Shown here piece by piece: positions 10,235-18,548 of a DNA stretch of 64,000 nt (its first letter is position 1; every line of letters starts with the position of its first letter). A model generated the notes under the pieces. That model was not told the DNA's origin and ran no database searches. It worked only from the letters and a program-made list of their open reading frames with translations. The stretch is taken from NCBI RefSeq assembly GCF_030316845.1, contig NZ_JASZYS010000002.1, forward strand, positions 124,001-188,000, given 5' to 3'. The position numbers and the translations under genes were made by a program. Source of the stretch: Variovorax davisae (GTDB lineage: Bacteria > Pseudomonadota > Gammaproteobacteria > Burkholderiales > Burkholderiaceae_C).

Positions 10235-10998
10235 TCGTCGGTCCTTTTCGGGATGGGGGGAGGGGGCGGCGAGGCCAGCTGGTCGCGGGCCGCGATCAGC
10301 CACTCGAACACCGCCCGCGGCGAGTCCAGCCGGTGCAGCGCCTGGCTGGGGCCCGAGCCCACCTTGATCGCGATGCCGCCGCGCGGCTGGACCACGGCGA
10401 AGCCGTTCTCGTCCGTGGTGTCGTCGCCGGCGAACACCGGCACCCGGCCGGCGAACGGCGCCTCTTCCATGAAGGCGGCGATGGCGCCGCCTTTGTGGAT
10501 GCCCGCGGGCTTGACCTCGAAGACGAACTTGCCGTGCATGAGTTCCAGCTGCGGCTGGTCGAAGATGATGCGCGCCATGGCGTCGCGGCAGACGGCTTCG
10601 AGCTGCGGCGCCAGCCGGTAGTGCAGGGCGATGGCGGCGTGCTTGCGCTCCACCAGCAGGCCTTCGTGCACCCGCGCCAGTTCGTTGGCGGCATCGAGGA
10701 CCCGCGTCAGCTCGGGGGCGCGCTGCTCCTGCATGCGGCCTTCGGCATCGCGGCGCTGGACGCCGTGCTCGCCGGCGGCGGGCAGGCGCAACGGGGCCAG
10801 GAAGCGGTCGAGGACGTCGATCTGGCGCCCGGAGACGACCGCCAGCGCACCGCCCAGCAGGTCGCGGAGGTCGCCGAGCAGCCCCACCATGGCCGGCGGC
10901 ACGTGGATGGCCTCGGGCGTTTCGGCGAGGTCCACCAGCGTGCCGTCGAAGTCGAGGAACAGGGCCGCGTCGGGCGGGAGTCGGGGAGGCTTCTGCAT
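10231..10998 (-). CDS. otsB: Trehalose-6-phosphate phosphatase OtsB
   Basis: 255 aa HAD-superfamily phosphatase converting trehalose-6-phosphate to trehalose. Motif I is DFDGTLVDLAETPEAI (nucleophile Asp near residue 16), motif II VVSGRQIDVLDRF, then GEHGVQRRD, and motif IV FAGDDTTDENGF. First gene of the coupled operon; its stop overlaps the GH15 start. The C-terminus is Pro-rich (PPPPPIPKRTDE), probably an irrelevant tail. Confidence 0.94.
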   Translation of the reverse strand: MQKPPRLPPDAALFLDFDGTLVDLAETPEAIHVPPAMVGLLGDLRDLLGGALAVVSGRQIDVLDRFLAPLRLPAAGEHGVQRRDAEGRMQEQRAPELTRVLDAANELARVHEGLLVERKHAAIALHYRLAPQLEAVCRDAMARIIFDQPQLELMHGKFVFEVKPAGIHKGGAIAAFMEEAPFAGRVPVFAGDDTTDENGFAVVQPRGGIAIKVGSGPSQALHRLDSPRAVFEWLIAARDQLASPPPPPIPKRTDE

Positions 10999-11060
10999 GG
11001 AGGGAAAACCATAGCAGAGTCGCGCGCCGCGGCGCGTCGGCCAATGTCCCTAATCGAAAC

Positions 11061-12326
11061 TCAGTGTGCCGGCAGGGCGGCCGCGACCGCCGCCACCCGG
11101 GCCCGCGCGATGGCCTCGCCGATCTTCGGGCCGGCGGCGCCGCTCGCCTGGGCTTCGCGGGCGATGGGTTCGGTGGCCACGGCACGCGCTGCCGCCAGGG
11201 CGGCCAGCAGCCTGGGGCGCGGCAGGTAGGGCGTGTCCTCCAGGCCCAGGCGCCCGCGTGCGTCGCACTCGCAGGCCAGCAGCACCTCGTCGAAGCGTTC
11301 GGGCTTGCGGAAGGCGTCGCAGCGTTCGAGCAGGCGGACGATGGCGGCGGCATTCAGGTCGCCGCTGCGGTGGATGTTGCCGTGCTCGCGGGCGACCACG
11401 TCGGCCAGCTCGCGCACCTCCACCGGCACCCGCCAGCGCTCGCAGACCGCGCGCAGCAGCCGGGCGCTGCGCTGCTCGTGGCCGATGTGGCGCGGCAGGG
11501 CGTCGGTCGGGGTCGTGCCCTTGCCGAGGTCGTGCACCAGGCAGGCGAAGCGCACGCCCAGCGGCGCCGTGAGCCGGGCCGCCATGTCGAGCACCATCAT
11601 GAGGTGCACGCCGGTGTCGATCTCGGGATGGTGCGCCTCGGGCTGGGGCACGCCCCACAGGCGGTCGACCTCGGGCAGCAGCACCGCGAGGGCGCCGCAG
11701 GCGCGCAGCAGCTCGAACATGCGCGAGGGCCGGCCCTCCATCAGGCCGCGTGCCAGTTCCTGCCAGACCCGCTCGGGCACCAGGGCGTCGACCTCGCCGG
11801 CCTCGACCATCTCGCGCATCAGGACCAGGGTCTCGGGCGCCACCTCGAAATCGGCGAAGCGGGCCGCGAAGCGCGCGACCCGCAGGATGCGCACCGGGTC
11901 TTCGCGGAAGGCCTCGGTCACGTGGCGAAGCTGCCTGCGCTGCAGGTCGCGCTGGCCGTGGAAGGGGTCGACCAGGTCGGCCGGGTCGATGTCCAGCCGG
12001 TCCGAGGCGACGAGCTTGTCGGCCGACAGCGCGATCGCGTTGATCGTCAGGTCGCGCCGCGCCAGGTCCTGCTCGAGCGTGACGTCGGGCGCCGCGTGCA
12101 CCACGAAGCCGCGGTAGCCCGGCGCGCTCTTGCGCTCGGTGCGCGCCAGGGCGTATTCCTCGCGCGTTTCGGGGTGCAGGAAGACCGGGAAGTCGCGCCC
12201 CACGGGCAGGAAGCCGCGCGCCGTCATCTGCTCGGGCGTGGCGCCGACCACGACCCAGTCGTGGTCGCTGCCGGCGCGGCCGAGCAGCGCATCGCGGATC
12301 GCGCCGCCGACGAGATAGGTTTGCAT
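11061..12326 (-). CDS. cca: CCA-adding tRNA nucleotidyltransferase
   Basis: 421 aa, the length of gammaproteobacterial-type multifunctional CCA enzymes. The nucleotidyltransferase core shows YLVGGAIRDALLG and DHDWVVVG (catalytic Asp pair), RRDLTINAIAL and the template helix EDPVRILRVARFAARF. The C-terminal half has an HD phosphohydrolase motif (CLVHDLGKGTTP), giving 2',3'-cyclic phosphodiesterase or phosphatase activity in E. coli. It builds or repairs the 3'-CCA of tRNAs. Separated from otsB by about 60 bp. Confidence 0.95.
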   Translation of the reverse strand: MQTYLVGGAIRDALLGRAGSDHDWVVVGATPEQMTARGFLPVGRDFPVFLHPETREEYALARTERKSAPGYRGFVVHAAPDVTLEQDLARRDLTINAIALSADKLVASDRLDIDPADLVDPFHGQRDLQRRQLRHVTEAFREDPVRILRVARFAARFADFEVAPETLVLMREMVEAGEVDALVPERVWQELARGLMEGRPSRMFELLRACGALAVLLPEVDRLWGVPQPEAHHPEIDTGVHLMMVLDMAARLTAPLGVRFACLVHDLGKGTTPTDALPRHIGHEQRSARLLRAVCERWRVPVEVRELADVVAREHGNIHRSGDLNAAAIVRLLERCDAFRKPERFDEVLLACECDARGRLGLEDTPYLPRPRLLAALAAARAVATEPIAREAQASGAAGPKIGEAIARARVAAVAAALPAH

Positions 12327-12529
12327 GCCGGGAGTCTAGAGCGCCGCTGTCCGCATGGGTGCGTCGGCGCGTCGAAAGGGGTCGTGGTGACGGCAGCCTG
12401 GCAAGGCGTCTTTCAGACGCAGTCCCCGATGGCGCAGACCTTTCCTCTTGCCCCTGGTGTTGGCGATGGACGCTAATCCTTCAGGCGCCGCGTTGTCGCG
12501 CCCTGCAACACACTGATTGAGGAGCCAAA

Positions 12530-13012
12530 TTGTCGCAAGACATCTTTATGAAATTGACCGGGATCAACGGTGAGTCGCAAGACGCCACCCATAAGCACGA
12601 AATTGAAGTCCTGGATTGGGAGTGGGAGGTCACGCAGGCGTCCAGCATGCACTCCGGCACGGGAGGCGGTGCGGGCAAGGCCACCGTGCATGACTTCTCC
12701 TTCGATCATTACGTGGACCGCGCGAGCCCTAACCTAATGCAGCACTGCTTGACCGGCAAACACATCGAAACGGCCACGCTCGTCGTGAGAAAGGCGGGCG
12801 AGAAGCCGCTGGAGTTTCTCAAGATCGCGATGGACGATGTGATCGTGACCCAGGTTGCCCTCAGCCTCAAGACCACCATGCGGCAGGCAAGAGAGACGGT
12901 CAGTCTCTCATTCGCGCGAGTGAAGCAGGAGTACACCATCCAGAACCAGCAGGGTGGTTCCGGCGGCACGGTGTCGATGAGCTTCGACATCCAGAAAAAC
13001 ACCGAAAAATAG
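12530..13012 (+). CDS. hcp: Hcp-family type VI secretion tube/effector-carrier protein
   Basis: 160 aa, the normal Hcp1 length. Hcp forms hexameric rings that stack into the T6SS inner tube and can carry small effectors in the lumen. The N-terminal MSQDIFMKLTGINGES, the HKHEIEVLDWEWEV strand and the central LMQHCLTGKHIETATLVVRK are typical of Hcp. The start is a TTG placed nine bases after GAGGAG. No tssBC or vgrG is nearby, so this is an orphan copy. The amidase gene starts eight bases downstream. Confidence 0.92.
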   Translation: MSQDIFMKLTGINGESQDATHKHEIEVLDWEWEVTQASSMHSGTGGGAGKATVHDFSFDHYVDRASPNLMQHCLTGKHIETATLVVRKAGEKPLEFLKIAMDDVIVTQVALSLKTTMRQARETVSLSFARVKQEYTIQNQQGGSGGTVSMSFDIQKNTEK

Positions 13013-13020
13013 GGGGTGGC

Positions 13021-13653
13021 ATGGGACTCTATATCGATCGTGTCGGAATCGTTGACGCCGAACGGATCAAGGTCAAAATATTTCCGCTCATTGAGCGTGG
13101 AAAGTTAAGTGCGGTGAATGGCATCGTGGTTCACCAGACAAACAGCCCCACTGCGCAGGGCGCTTTCAATTCGTATTCTCAAAAAAGACCCGACGGCACG
13201 GCGCCAAATGGAGCTCATTTCATGATTGACAAGGATGGACAGGTTTATCAGACAGCATCGCTCTTCAGGGTTGCCAACCATGTAGGTTCGTTGCAGTCAA
13301 GATGTGTTGTTACGCAAAAATGCGCGCCCACTGAACTGAAAAGCGCCCGCGCCTTGGAGAAAATCAAGGGCAACAGCGACAGGGCTAAAGCAATTCACGC
13401 AAACGAAAAAGTAAAAAATTTCCCTGCCCGTTTCCCAATGAACGAAGACGCGATTGGAGTAGAAATTGCCGGACTTGCTACTGGTCCGACAGATCGCGAG
13501 ATATTTGAGCCTGTAAATGAGAGGCAAAATGCGTCACTAAAATGGCTTATTCGAGAGCTTGTGGAAACGTTCAATGTTTCGATGGGGGAAATTTATCGAC
13601 ATCCTGCCATCGGCAGAAAGAACGAGACTGAGGCGAGCACTGCAAAATGGTGA
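13021..13653 (+). CDS. N-acetylmuramoyl-L-alanine amidase-like T6SS effector candidate
   Basis: 210 aa Amidase_2/PGRP-like protein without a signal peptide, as expected for a toxin delivered by T6SS. Core features: GIVVHQTN (Zn ligand H38), NGAHFMIDKDGQVYQTAS and the C-terminal RHPAIGRKN (H194); the usual third ligand in a GRKxDPG loop is replaced by an ETEAS stretch. Such enzymes cut the amide between MurNAc and the stem peptide. The position between hcp and a secreted small protein suggests an effector/immunity pair. Its end overlaps the next gene by seven bases. Activity is inferred. Confidence 0.82.
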   Translation: MGLYIDRVGIVDAERIKVKIFPLIERGKLSAVNGIVVHQTNSPTAQGAFNSYSQKRPDGTAPNGAHFMIDKDGQVYQTASLFRVANHVGSLQSRCVVTQKCAPTELKSARALEKIKGNSDRAKAIHANEKVKNFPARFPMNEDAIGVEIAGLATGPTDREIFEPVNERQNASLKWLIRELVETFNVSMGEIYRHPAIGRKNETEASTAKW

Positions 13654-14081
13654 ATCTGACCAGGACCTTCTTCGTTGCGGCATTTGCATTGCCCCTGACC
13701 CTTGCATCTGTTTGCGCAAACGCCAGAACTATCAAAAGCGTAACCATCTCGAAAACAGGAATCAACATGAATCCAAAGGAAGAATGGTTAAACAATGCGT
13801 GCAAGAAGTTCAGGCCCACTGCCCGACAGGTAAAAAACTACTTTCAGAAGGCTTATTCGGTCCCCAGGACTTATGGCACAAACGATCGATACGCCCCTTG
13901 CGTTGCTTCGGGAACAATCGTTTTCAGCGACCTTGGGAAGGCAGAGTGGGCAATATCGTCGGGCGGTGCTGGCTCATTGACTTGGAATGAAGACGATCAC
14001 GTCTATCTGTTCTATAAGAACAACAAATGGTTTGACCCAACCGCTTGTTCGTATGGTGCAGGAAACGAAGGGAATTGTTGA
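13647..14081 (+). CDS. Secreted small protein, likely periplasmic immunity protein
   Basis: 144 aa with a clear Sec signal peptide (hydrophobic core residues 8–22, cleavage near ANA|RT). The mature part has four Cys (in NNAC, APC, TAC and GNC) that could form two disulfides, and a conserved HVYLFYKNNKWFDPTAC segment. I do not recognise a named family. Overlap with the amidase gene, export to the periplasm where such an amidase would act, and a paralogous neighbour together indicate immunity function; this is inference. Confidence 0.75.
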   Translation: MVNLTRTFFVAAFALPLTLASVCANARTIKSVTISKTGINMNPKEEWLNNACKKFRPTARQVKNYFQKAYSVPRTYGTNDRYAPCVASGTIVFSDLGKAEWAISSGGAGSLTWNEDDHVYLFYKNNKWFDPTACSYGAGNEGNC

Positions 14082-14113
14082 GTACGACGTGATGGCTAAA
14101 TGCATAGCGGAAC

Positions 14114-14472
14114 TTGAAGTCCATGGTTCTCGCCTTGTCACTGGCCCAAGGCGTCAGCAGTGAAGCCAGGACCGTTCATAAGCTGGAAATCAAAGGTGAC
14201 GGATTGACCAGTAATCGGATGAACGAACCAAGGAGTTGTGCAAGGCATTTAAGCCGACGCTCAAGCAGGTTAGGAACTATTCCAACAAGGCTTACCAAAT
14301 CGAAAGCTACATTGGTACGCCGGAGTGTTATTCTCCTTGCAATGCAATGGGAACGTTGACATTCAGCGACGGCTCTTTCGGGGATTGGACCTGCATTCGA
14401 GTGGTCTTCAATCGAGGTGATTCTGTTTCTTTGTTCTACAGACACAACAAGTGGAACGATCCCACCGCCTGC
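14114..14472 (+). pseudogene. Frameshifted, 3'-truncated second immunity-like copy
   Basis: A paralogue of the 13647 gene. The first part in one frame gives a signal-like MVLALSLAQGVSSEART then VHKLEIKGDG. Homology resumes one frame over as ELCKAFKPTLKQVRNYSNKAY, SPCNAMGTLTFSDG and SLFYRHNKWNDPTAC. At 14228–14232 CCAAGG replaces an expected CCAAAGG (copy 1 reads CCAAAGGAAG), so a one-base deletion explains the break. Homology ends at TAC (14472) with no stop: the frame runs on antisense to the GST gene, so the 3' end was lost. The N-terminus also looks eroded. Confidence 0.75.
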
Positions 14473-14502
14473 ACCAGGCCGAGCGCCCGGGCGATCGGGG
14501 GC

Positions 14503-15186
14503 TCAGCGGGCGCTGCGGTAGGGCTCCTCGAAGGGCAGGAAGTCCTTCTCGGCCAGCGCCTCGTCGATCCAGGCCTTGACGCCCGGCAGGGCCTGCACGC
14601 GTTCGATGTAGGCGCTGATGGCGGCGGGCACCGGCAGGCCGTAGGTCTTGATGCGGGTGCCGATCGGCGCGAAGTAGGCGTCCGCGATCGTGAACTCGCC
14701 GAACAGCAGCGGCCCGCCGTGCTGTGCCAGCAGGTCGCCCCACATCTGGACGATGCGTTCCAGGTCGGACTTCACCTCCGGCTGTTCGCGCAGCAGCCGG
14801 GCGCCGACTTCGGGCAGCGAGGCCTCGATGTTCATGCCGCAATGGCCGCGCAGCCCGCCGAATCCCGAGTGCATCTCGGCGCAGATGCTGCGCGCCCGGG
14901 CGCGGTCGGCCACCGCCTGCGGCCACAGCTTCTTGTCGGGATGGGTCTCGGCCAGGTACTCGGCAATGGCCAGCGTGTCCCAGACCACCAGGCCATCGTC
15001 GACCAGCACCGGGACCTTGGCGACCGGGTTGAGCGCGCCGATGGCGTTCTTGAATTGCGAGCCGGTGTCGAAGGAGTCGAAGCGCAGCACCACTTCCTCG
15101 AACGGGATGCCGGCCTGCTTCATGAGCACCCAGGGTCGCATCGACCACGACGAGTAGTTCTTGTTTCCGATGTAGAGCTGGGTCAT
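14503..15186 (-). CDS. Glutathione S-transferase family protein
   Basis: 227 aa cytosolic GST. N-terminal thioredoxin-like domain: LYIGNKNYSSWSMRPWVLM with the catalytic-region Ser, NPVAKVPVLVDDGLVVWDTLAIAEYL giving the cis-Pro and the glutathione gamma-Glu site. C-terminal helical domain: FTIADAYFAPIGTRIKTYGLP. Likely detoxifies electrophiles or peroxides. The start at 15186 is preferred because GGAGG lies six bases upstream; a start four codons earlier is weaker. Its stop is 30 bp from the truncated immunity copy. Confidence 0.88.
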   Translation of the reverse strand: MTQLYIGNKNYSSWSMRPWVLMKQAGIPFEEVVLRFDSFDTGSQFKNAIGALNPVAKVPVLVDDGLVVWDTLAIAEYLAETHPDKKLWPQAVADRARARSICAEMHSGFGGLRGHCGMNIEASLPEVGARLLREQPEVKSDLERIVQMWGDLLAQHGGPLLFGEFTIADAYFAPIGTRIKTYGLPVPAAISAYIERVQALPGVKAWIDEALAEKDFLPFEEPYRSAR

Positions 15187-15219
15187 GGGGGCCTCCAAGG
15201 TGATGCAAAGCCCCCGATG

Positions 15220-15783
15220 CTAGCGGGGCCCGGCCGGGTCGTCCGGCGCGGCGATCACCCGGGGCTTCGCGCCGTCGTCGGCGGGCGGCCCGACCACCCG
15301 CTCGATCAGCGCCACCAGCCGCGGCACCAGCGACAGCACCGCCAGCGCCAGCAGGGCGCTCAGCACGGCGGTCACCTCGCGCCCGAGGCCACAGGCCATG
15401 CCGATCGCGGCCGTCATCCACAGGCCGGCCGCGGTCGTGAGGCCCTGCACCTGCTGCTCGTCGCGGCCCTGCTTGAGGATGGTGCCGGCGCACAGGAAGC
15501 CCACGCCCGCCACCAGGCCCTGGATGACCCGGCTCATGTCGGCCGGCTGGATGCCGGCCTGCTGCGGCACCAGCACGAACATCGCCGAGCCGATCGCCAC
15601 CAGCATGTGGGTGCGCACCCCCGCGGCCTTGCCGTGCTGCTCGCGCTCGAAGCCGAGCAGGAAGCCGAGCACCGAGGCCAGCGTCAGGCGCACGGCGATG
15701 CGCAGCACCTGCGGGAGATCGGGAACGTCGGAGAACTCGGCGGCGAGCACCTCGGTGGTCGCCGCCCAGACGGAGGCGGCCAT
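15220..15783 (-). CDS. MgtC/SapB family membrane protein
   Basis: 187 aa with about five hydrophobic segments. The MgtC signature is clear: LASVLGFLLGFEREQHGKAAGVRTHMLVAIGSAMFVL (in two short blocks), then GLVAGVGFLCAGTIL and LTTAAGLWMTAAIGMACG. MgtC proteins modulate magnesium or phosphate homeostasis and bind the F1Fo ATPase in pathogens. This copy ends soon after the membrane domain and lacks the C-terminal ACT-like domain of Salmonella MgtC. Same strand as GST, separated by about 33 bp. Confidence 0.88.
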   Translation of the reverse strand: MAASVWAATTEVLAAEFSDVPDLPQVLRIAVRLTLASVLGFLLGFEREQHGKAAGVRTHMLVAIGSAMFVLVPQQAGIQPADMSRVIQGLVAGVGFLCAGTILKQGRDEQQVQGLTTAAGLWMTAAIGMACGLGREVTAVLSALLALAVLSLVPRLVALIERVVGPPADDGAKPRVIAAPDDPAGPR

Positions 15784-15865
15784 GCTGCGGCTGGTAGTCG
15801 GGGGTGGCCGCAGTGTCGCCGGGCGGCGCGCGCCCGACTGTAGGACGGCGGCACTTTCGCGCCGC

Positions 15866-16498
15866 TCAGCCGGGCGGCGCCTCGTCGACGGGCCGTGGCG
15901 CCAGGTCGAGCGTGGGCGGCAGCGCCGGCGCGCTGCCGTGCCAGCGGCGCACGGCGCGCTGGAAGAACATGCTGTTGGGGATCTTCAGCGTGGTCCCGCC
16001 CTGCGCGCTGCCGCTTTCCTCCAGCGTGGTGAAGACCAGGTTGATGTCCATCACCCGGCCCTTGAGGCCCGGCTTCTCGCCGTTCTCGAGCACCTCGATC
16101 GTGTCGCCGGGCCAGAACATCCGGGTGGTGAAGATCAGCAGCGCGCAGAAGATGTTCGACAGCACGCTCCAGGCGGCGAAGAAGGCCACCGCACCGACGG
16201 CGGCGAAGCTGGTGAAGGCGGTCCACAGCACGGTGCCGGACACGCCCAGCCGCTCCAGGCCCCACAGCAGCGCGCCGCCATAGATCAGGAAGGCGACCGT
16301 GCGCCGCGTGACCAGGTCCACGTTGCCGTGCAACGCGTAGCCGGTGGTCACGCGCTCGATCAGGCGCCGCGCGAAGCGCACCAGCAGCCAGGCGCCCAGC
16401 AGGATCAGCGCCACCTGCGCCAGCGGGACGATGACTTCGAGCCATTCGATGGCCCAGGGAGGGAGCTGGGCGCGCAGGCCTTGCAGGGTTCGGTTCAT
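15866..16498 (-). CDS. Small MscS-type mechanosensitive channel
   Basis: 210 aa with three to four membrane segments. The pore-helix-like FAAVGAVAFFAAWSVLSNIFC block and the following TTRMFWPGDTIEV and GLKGRVMDINLVFTTLE mark the MscS beta domain; KIPNSMFFQRAVRRW closes it. At 210 aa it is shorter than E. coli MscS (about 286) because the C-terminal vestibule is reduced. It would release ions and solutes under hypo-osmotic shock. It lies downstream of the lytic transglycosylase on the same strand. Confidence 0.88.
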   Translation of the reverse strand: MNRTLQGLRAQLPPWAIEWLEVIVPLAQVALILLGAWLLVRFARRLIERVTTGYALHGNVDLVTRRTVAFLIYGGALLWGLERLGVSGTVLWTAFTSFAAVGAVAFFAAWSVLSNIFCALLIFTTRMFWPGDTIEVLENGEKPGLKGRVMDINLVFTTLEESGSAQGGTTLKIPNSMFFQRAVRRWHGSAPALPPTLDLAPRPVDEAPPG

Positions 16499-16517
16499 TG
16501 CCCGGTTCGCGAGCGCC

Positions 16518-18539
16518 TCAAGGCAGGTCCTTGTTGGGCTCCGGCTCGGCCGCGTTGCGCGGCCCCACGCTGCCCAGACGCGACTTGAGCGACTGCGGCT
16601 GGCCGCTGATCACGGCGGCGTAGTTGGTGGTGTTCGCGAGCACCTTCTTGACGTAGTCGCGGGTCTCGTTGAAGGGCACGTTCTCGGCCCAGATCGCGGC
16701 TTCCATGGTCGGCCCGTTGCGCCAACTGCGCGGCCGGCCCGGGCCGGCGTTGTAGGCCGCCGCGGCGAGCGCCATCGAGCCGTCGAAGTCGTCCAGCGCC
16801 AGCTTGAGGTAGTTGGTGCCGATCGTGATGTTGGTGTCGCGGTCGGTGATCTGGCCCGGCGTGAAGTCGGCCAGGCCGATCTTCTTGGCCGTCCAGCGCG
16901 CGGTGGCGGGCATCACCTGCATCAGGCCGGAGGCGCCGACGCCCGAGCGCGCGTCCATGATGAAGCGGCTTTCCTGGCGGATCAGGCCGTAGACGTAGGC
17001 CGGGTCGAGGCCGATCTCCTGGCTCTTGCGCAGCACTGCGTCATGGAAAGGCATAGGGAAGCGCTGGTCGACGTCGATCACGCCCTTGGTGCGCTCGCTG
17101 GTGTTGATGCAGCGGTCCCAGACCTCGCGCTGGCAGGCCAGGTCGGCGGCGGCCAGCAGTTCGCGGTCGCCCAGGCCGCCCTTGTCGTGCAGGTTGGTGG
17201 CGTAGTTCCATTCGCGCGTGCCTTCGGGGCGCAGCCCGATCGCGATCGCGTAGAGCGCGCGGTTGAGCGCCGGGTTGTTGCGGGCGGCGGCCTTTTCCTC
17301 CGGCGTGAGCGGCGCCGGCTTGGTCGGCACGGCGGCCCGCTGGCCGAGCTCCTCGAGCGCCAGCAGTTCGTAGAAGCCCCGGGTGCCGGCGATGCTCTCG
17401 AACAGGATGCGGGCCTGGCCCCGGCGCTCCTCGCCGCCGCCGGCCAGCAGGGCGCGGGCCTTCCAGTAGACCCAGGTCGGGTCTTGCTGCTGCGTTGGGC
17501 CCATGGCGTCGACGGCGGCCTGCACGTCCTTCCAGCTGCCCGTGCGCAGCGCCGCGCGGGCCTTCCAGGCCAGCATGTCGTCGCTCAGGTCGCCCAGCTT
17601 GGTGACGTTGGCGAAATAGCTGCCGGCCAGCGGCGACAGCTTGGTCGCGAACTGGCGGCCGATGGCGCCCCAGAGCCAGTTGCGCTCCTCGGTCGACAGC
17701 GTGCTGTCCCACTTGCCCTCGAGCTGGGCGGCGGCCACGGCCGGGTCGGCCACGGTCATCTTGATCAGGGCCAGCACCACCAGCTCGCGGCGCGACTTGG
17801 CGACCGCGGTGGCGCGGCCGGCCAGGAACTTGGCCGGGCTGGCGTTCATCTCGTCGAACAGGGCGATGGCGTCCGGCGCCACCAGCGTGACCGCGGCGCG
17901 GGCGGCCTGCGGCCGGTTGGCCTCGATCGCCAGCCGGGCTTTCTTCCAGGCGTCGTTGGGCGACATCAGGCGGGCGCCGATCATGCGGTCGGCGGCTGTC
18001 AGGCAGCCGTCGTCGAGCTCGCGCTGGGCGAACCAGTGGCGCCGGACCTCGTCGGCCTGGGCCTGGGTGGCGCTGCCCGAGCGCAGCGTCTCGACCAGGA
18101 TCGCGTAGCAGCTCACCTGGGCATCGTCGTTCATGCGGTAGGCCGGGTGCAGGCTGCTGAAGCTGTCCCAGTCGCGGCGCTGGCCGGCCAGCAGCAGCCA
18201 GTCGTTGCGCATCCGGTCTTCCTGGTAGGTGCCGGCGTAGCGGGCCAGGAAATCCTGCACTTCCTGGGCGCTGCTTTCGCCCAGCCGGGCCTTCAGCTCC
18301 CAGTAGGCGGCCCAGGGTTCGAGCGCATGGCCGCGCGCCTGCGGCAGCAGGGCCGACAGCCGGGCCTTGTCGCCGCGCTGGGCGGCCTGCTTCATTTGCA
18401 GCAGGACGTCGTCGCCGGCGCTCTGCGCGCGGGCCGGCTGCCACAGGGCGGTGGTGGCCAGGGCGAGCGAAAAAGCGAGGGTGGAAAAAGAGGTGCGGGG
18501 AAGGCGCCGCGCGGATGCCAAAATGCTTGCGAACTGCAT
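16518..18539 (-). CDS. Soluble lytic murein transglycosylase (Slt70-like)
   Basis: 673 aa with a signal peptide (ATTALWQPARA|QS). Residues 40–470 are an alpha-superhelical U-domain; the C-terminal SLT domain (about 500–640) has the catalytic Glu in GLIRQESRF, SGLMQVMPATAR, and NYLKLALDDFDGSMALAAAAYNAGP. It cleaves the MurNAc–GlcNAc bond of peptidoglycan from the non-reducing side, leaving 1,6-anhydro ends. Periplasmic. Divergent from the 5-formyl-THF cyclo-ligase with only about 9 bp between starts. Confidence 0.92.
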   Translation of the reverse strand: MQFASILASARRLPRTSFSTLAFSLALATTALWQPARAQSAGDDVLLQMKQAAQRGDKARLSALLPQARGHALEPWAAYWELKARLGESSAQEVQDFLARYAGTYQEDRMRNDWLLLAGQRRDWDSFSSLHPAYRMNDDAQVSCYAILVETLRSGSATQAQADEVRRHWFAQRELDDGCLTAADRMIGARLMSPNDAWKKARLAIEANRPQAARAAVTLVAPDAIALFDEMNASPAKFLAGRATAVAKSRRELVVLALIKMTVADPAVAAAQLEGKWDSTLSTEERNWLWGAIGRQFATKLSPLAGSYFANVTKLGDLSDDMLAWKARAALRTGSWKDVQAAVDAMGPTQQQDPTWVYWKARALLAGGGEERRGQARILFESIAGTRGFYELLALEELGQRAAVPTKPAPLTPEEKAAARNNPALNRALYAIAIGLRPEGTREWNYATNLHDKGGLGDRELLAAADLACQREVWDRCINTSERTKGVIDVDQRFPMPFHDAVLRKSQEIGLDPAYVYGLIRQESRFIMDARSGVGASGLMQVMPATARWTAKKIGLADFTPGQITDRDTNITIGTNYLKLALDDFDGSMALAAAAYNAGPGRPRSWRNGPTMEAAIWAENVPFNETRDYVKKVLANTTNYAAVISGQPQSLKSRLGSVGPRNAAEPEPNKDLP

Positions 18540-18548
18540 CGGGGGATT

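Larger units (their letters stand above)
12477..14475 (+). other. AT-richer type VI effector island
   Basis: A 2-kb block whose base composition and codon use (many AAA, AAT, TTT, ATT codons) contrast sharply with the GC-rich genes on both sides. It contains hcp, an amidase-like toxin candidate, a secreted small protein and its decayed copy. The right edge is abrupt near 14475, where the second immunity copy loses its homology and GC-rich sequence resumes 30 bp before the GST stop. No integrase, transposase or direct repeat was seen. Gain by transfer is inferred. The 200 bp between cca and hcp hold no recognised gene. Confidence 0.75.

Noticed and set aside
14236..15843. Open frame joining the decayed immunity copy to sequence opposite GST and MgtC
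   Set aside because: After TAC at 14472 the translation has no homology to copy 1 and is antisense to GST, so the long frame is an accident of truncation.
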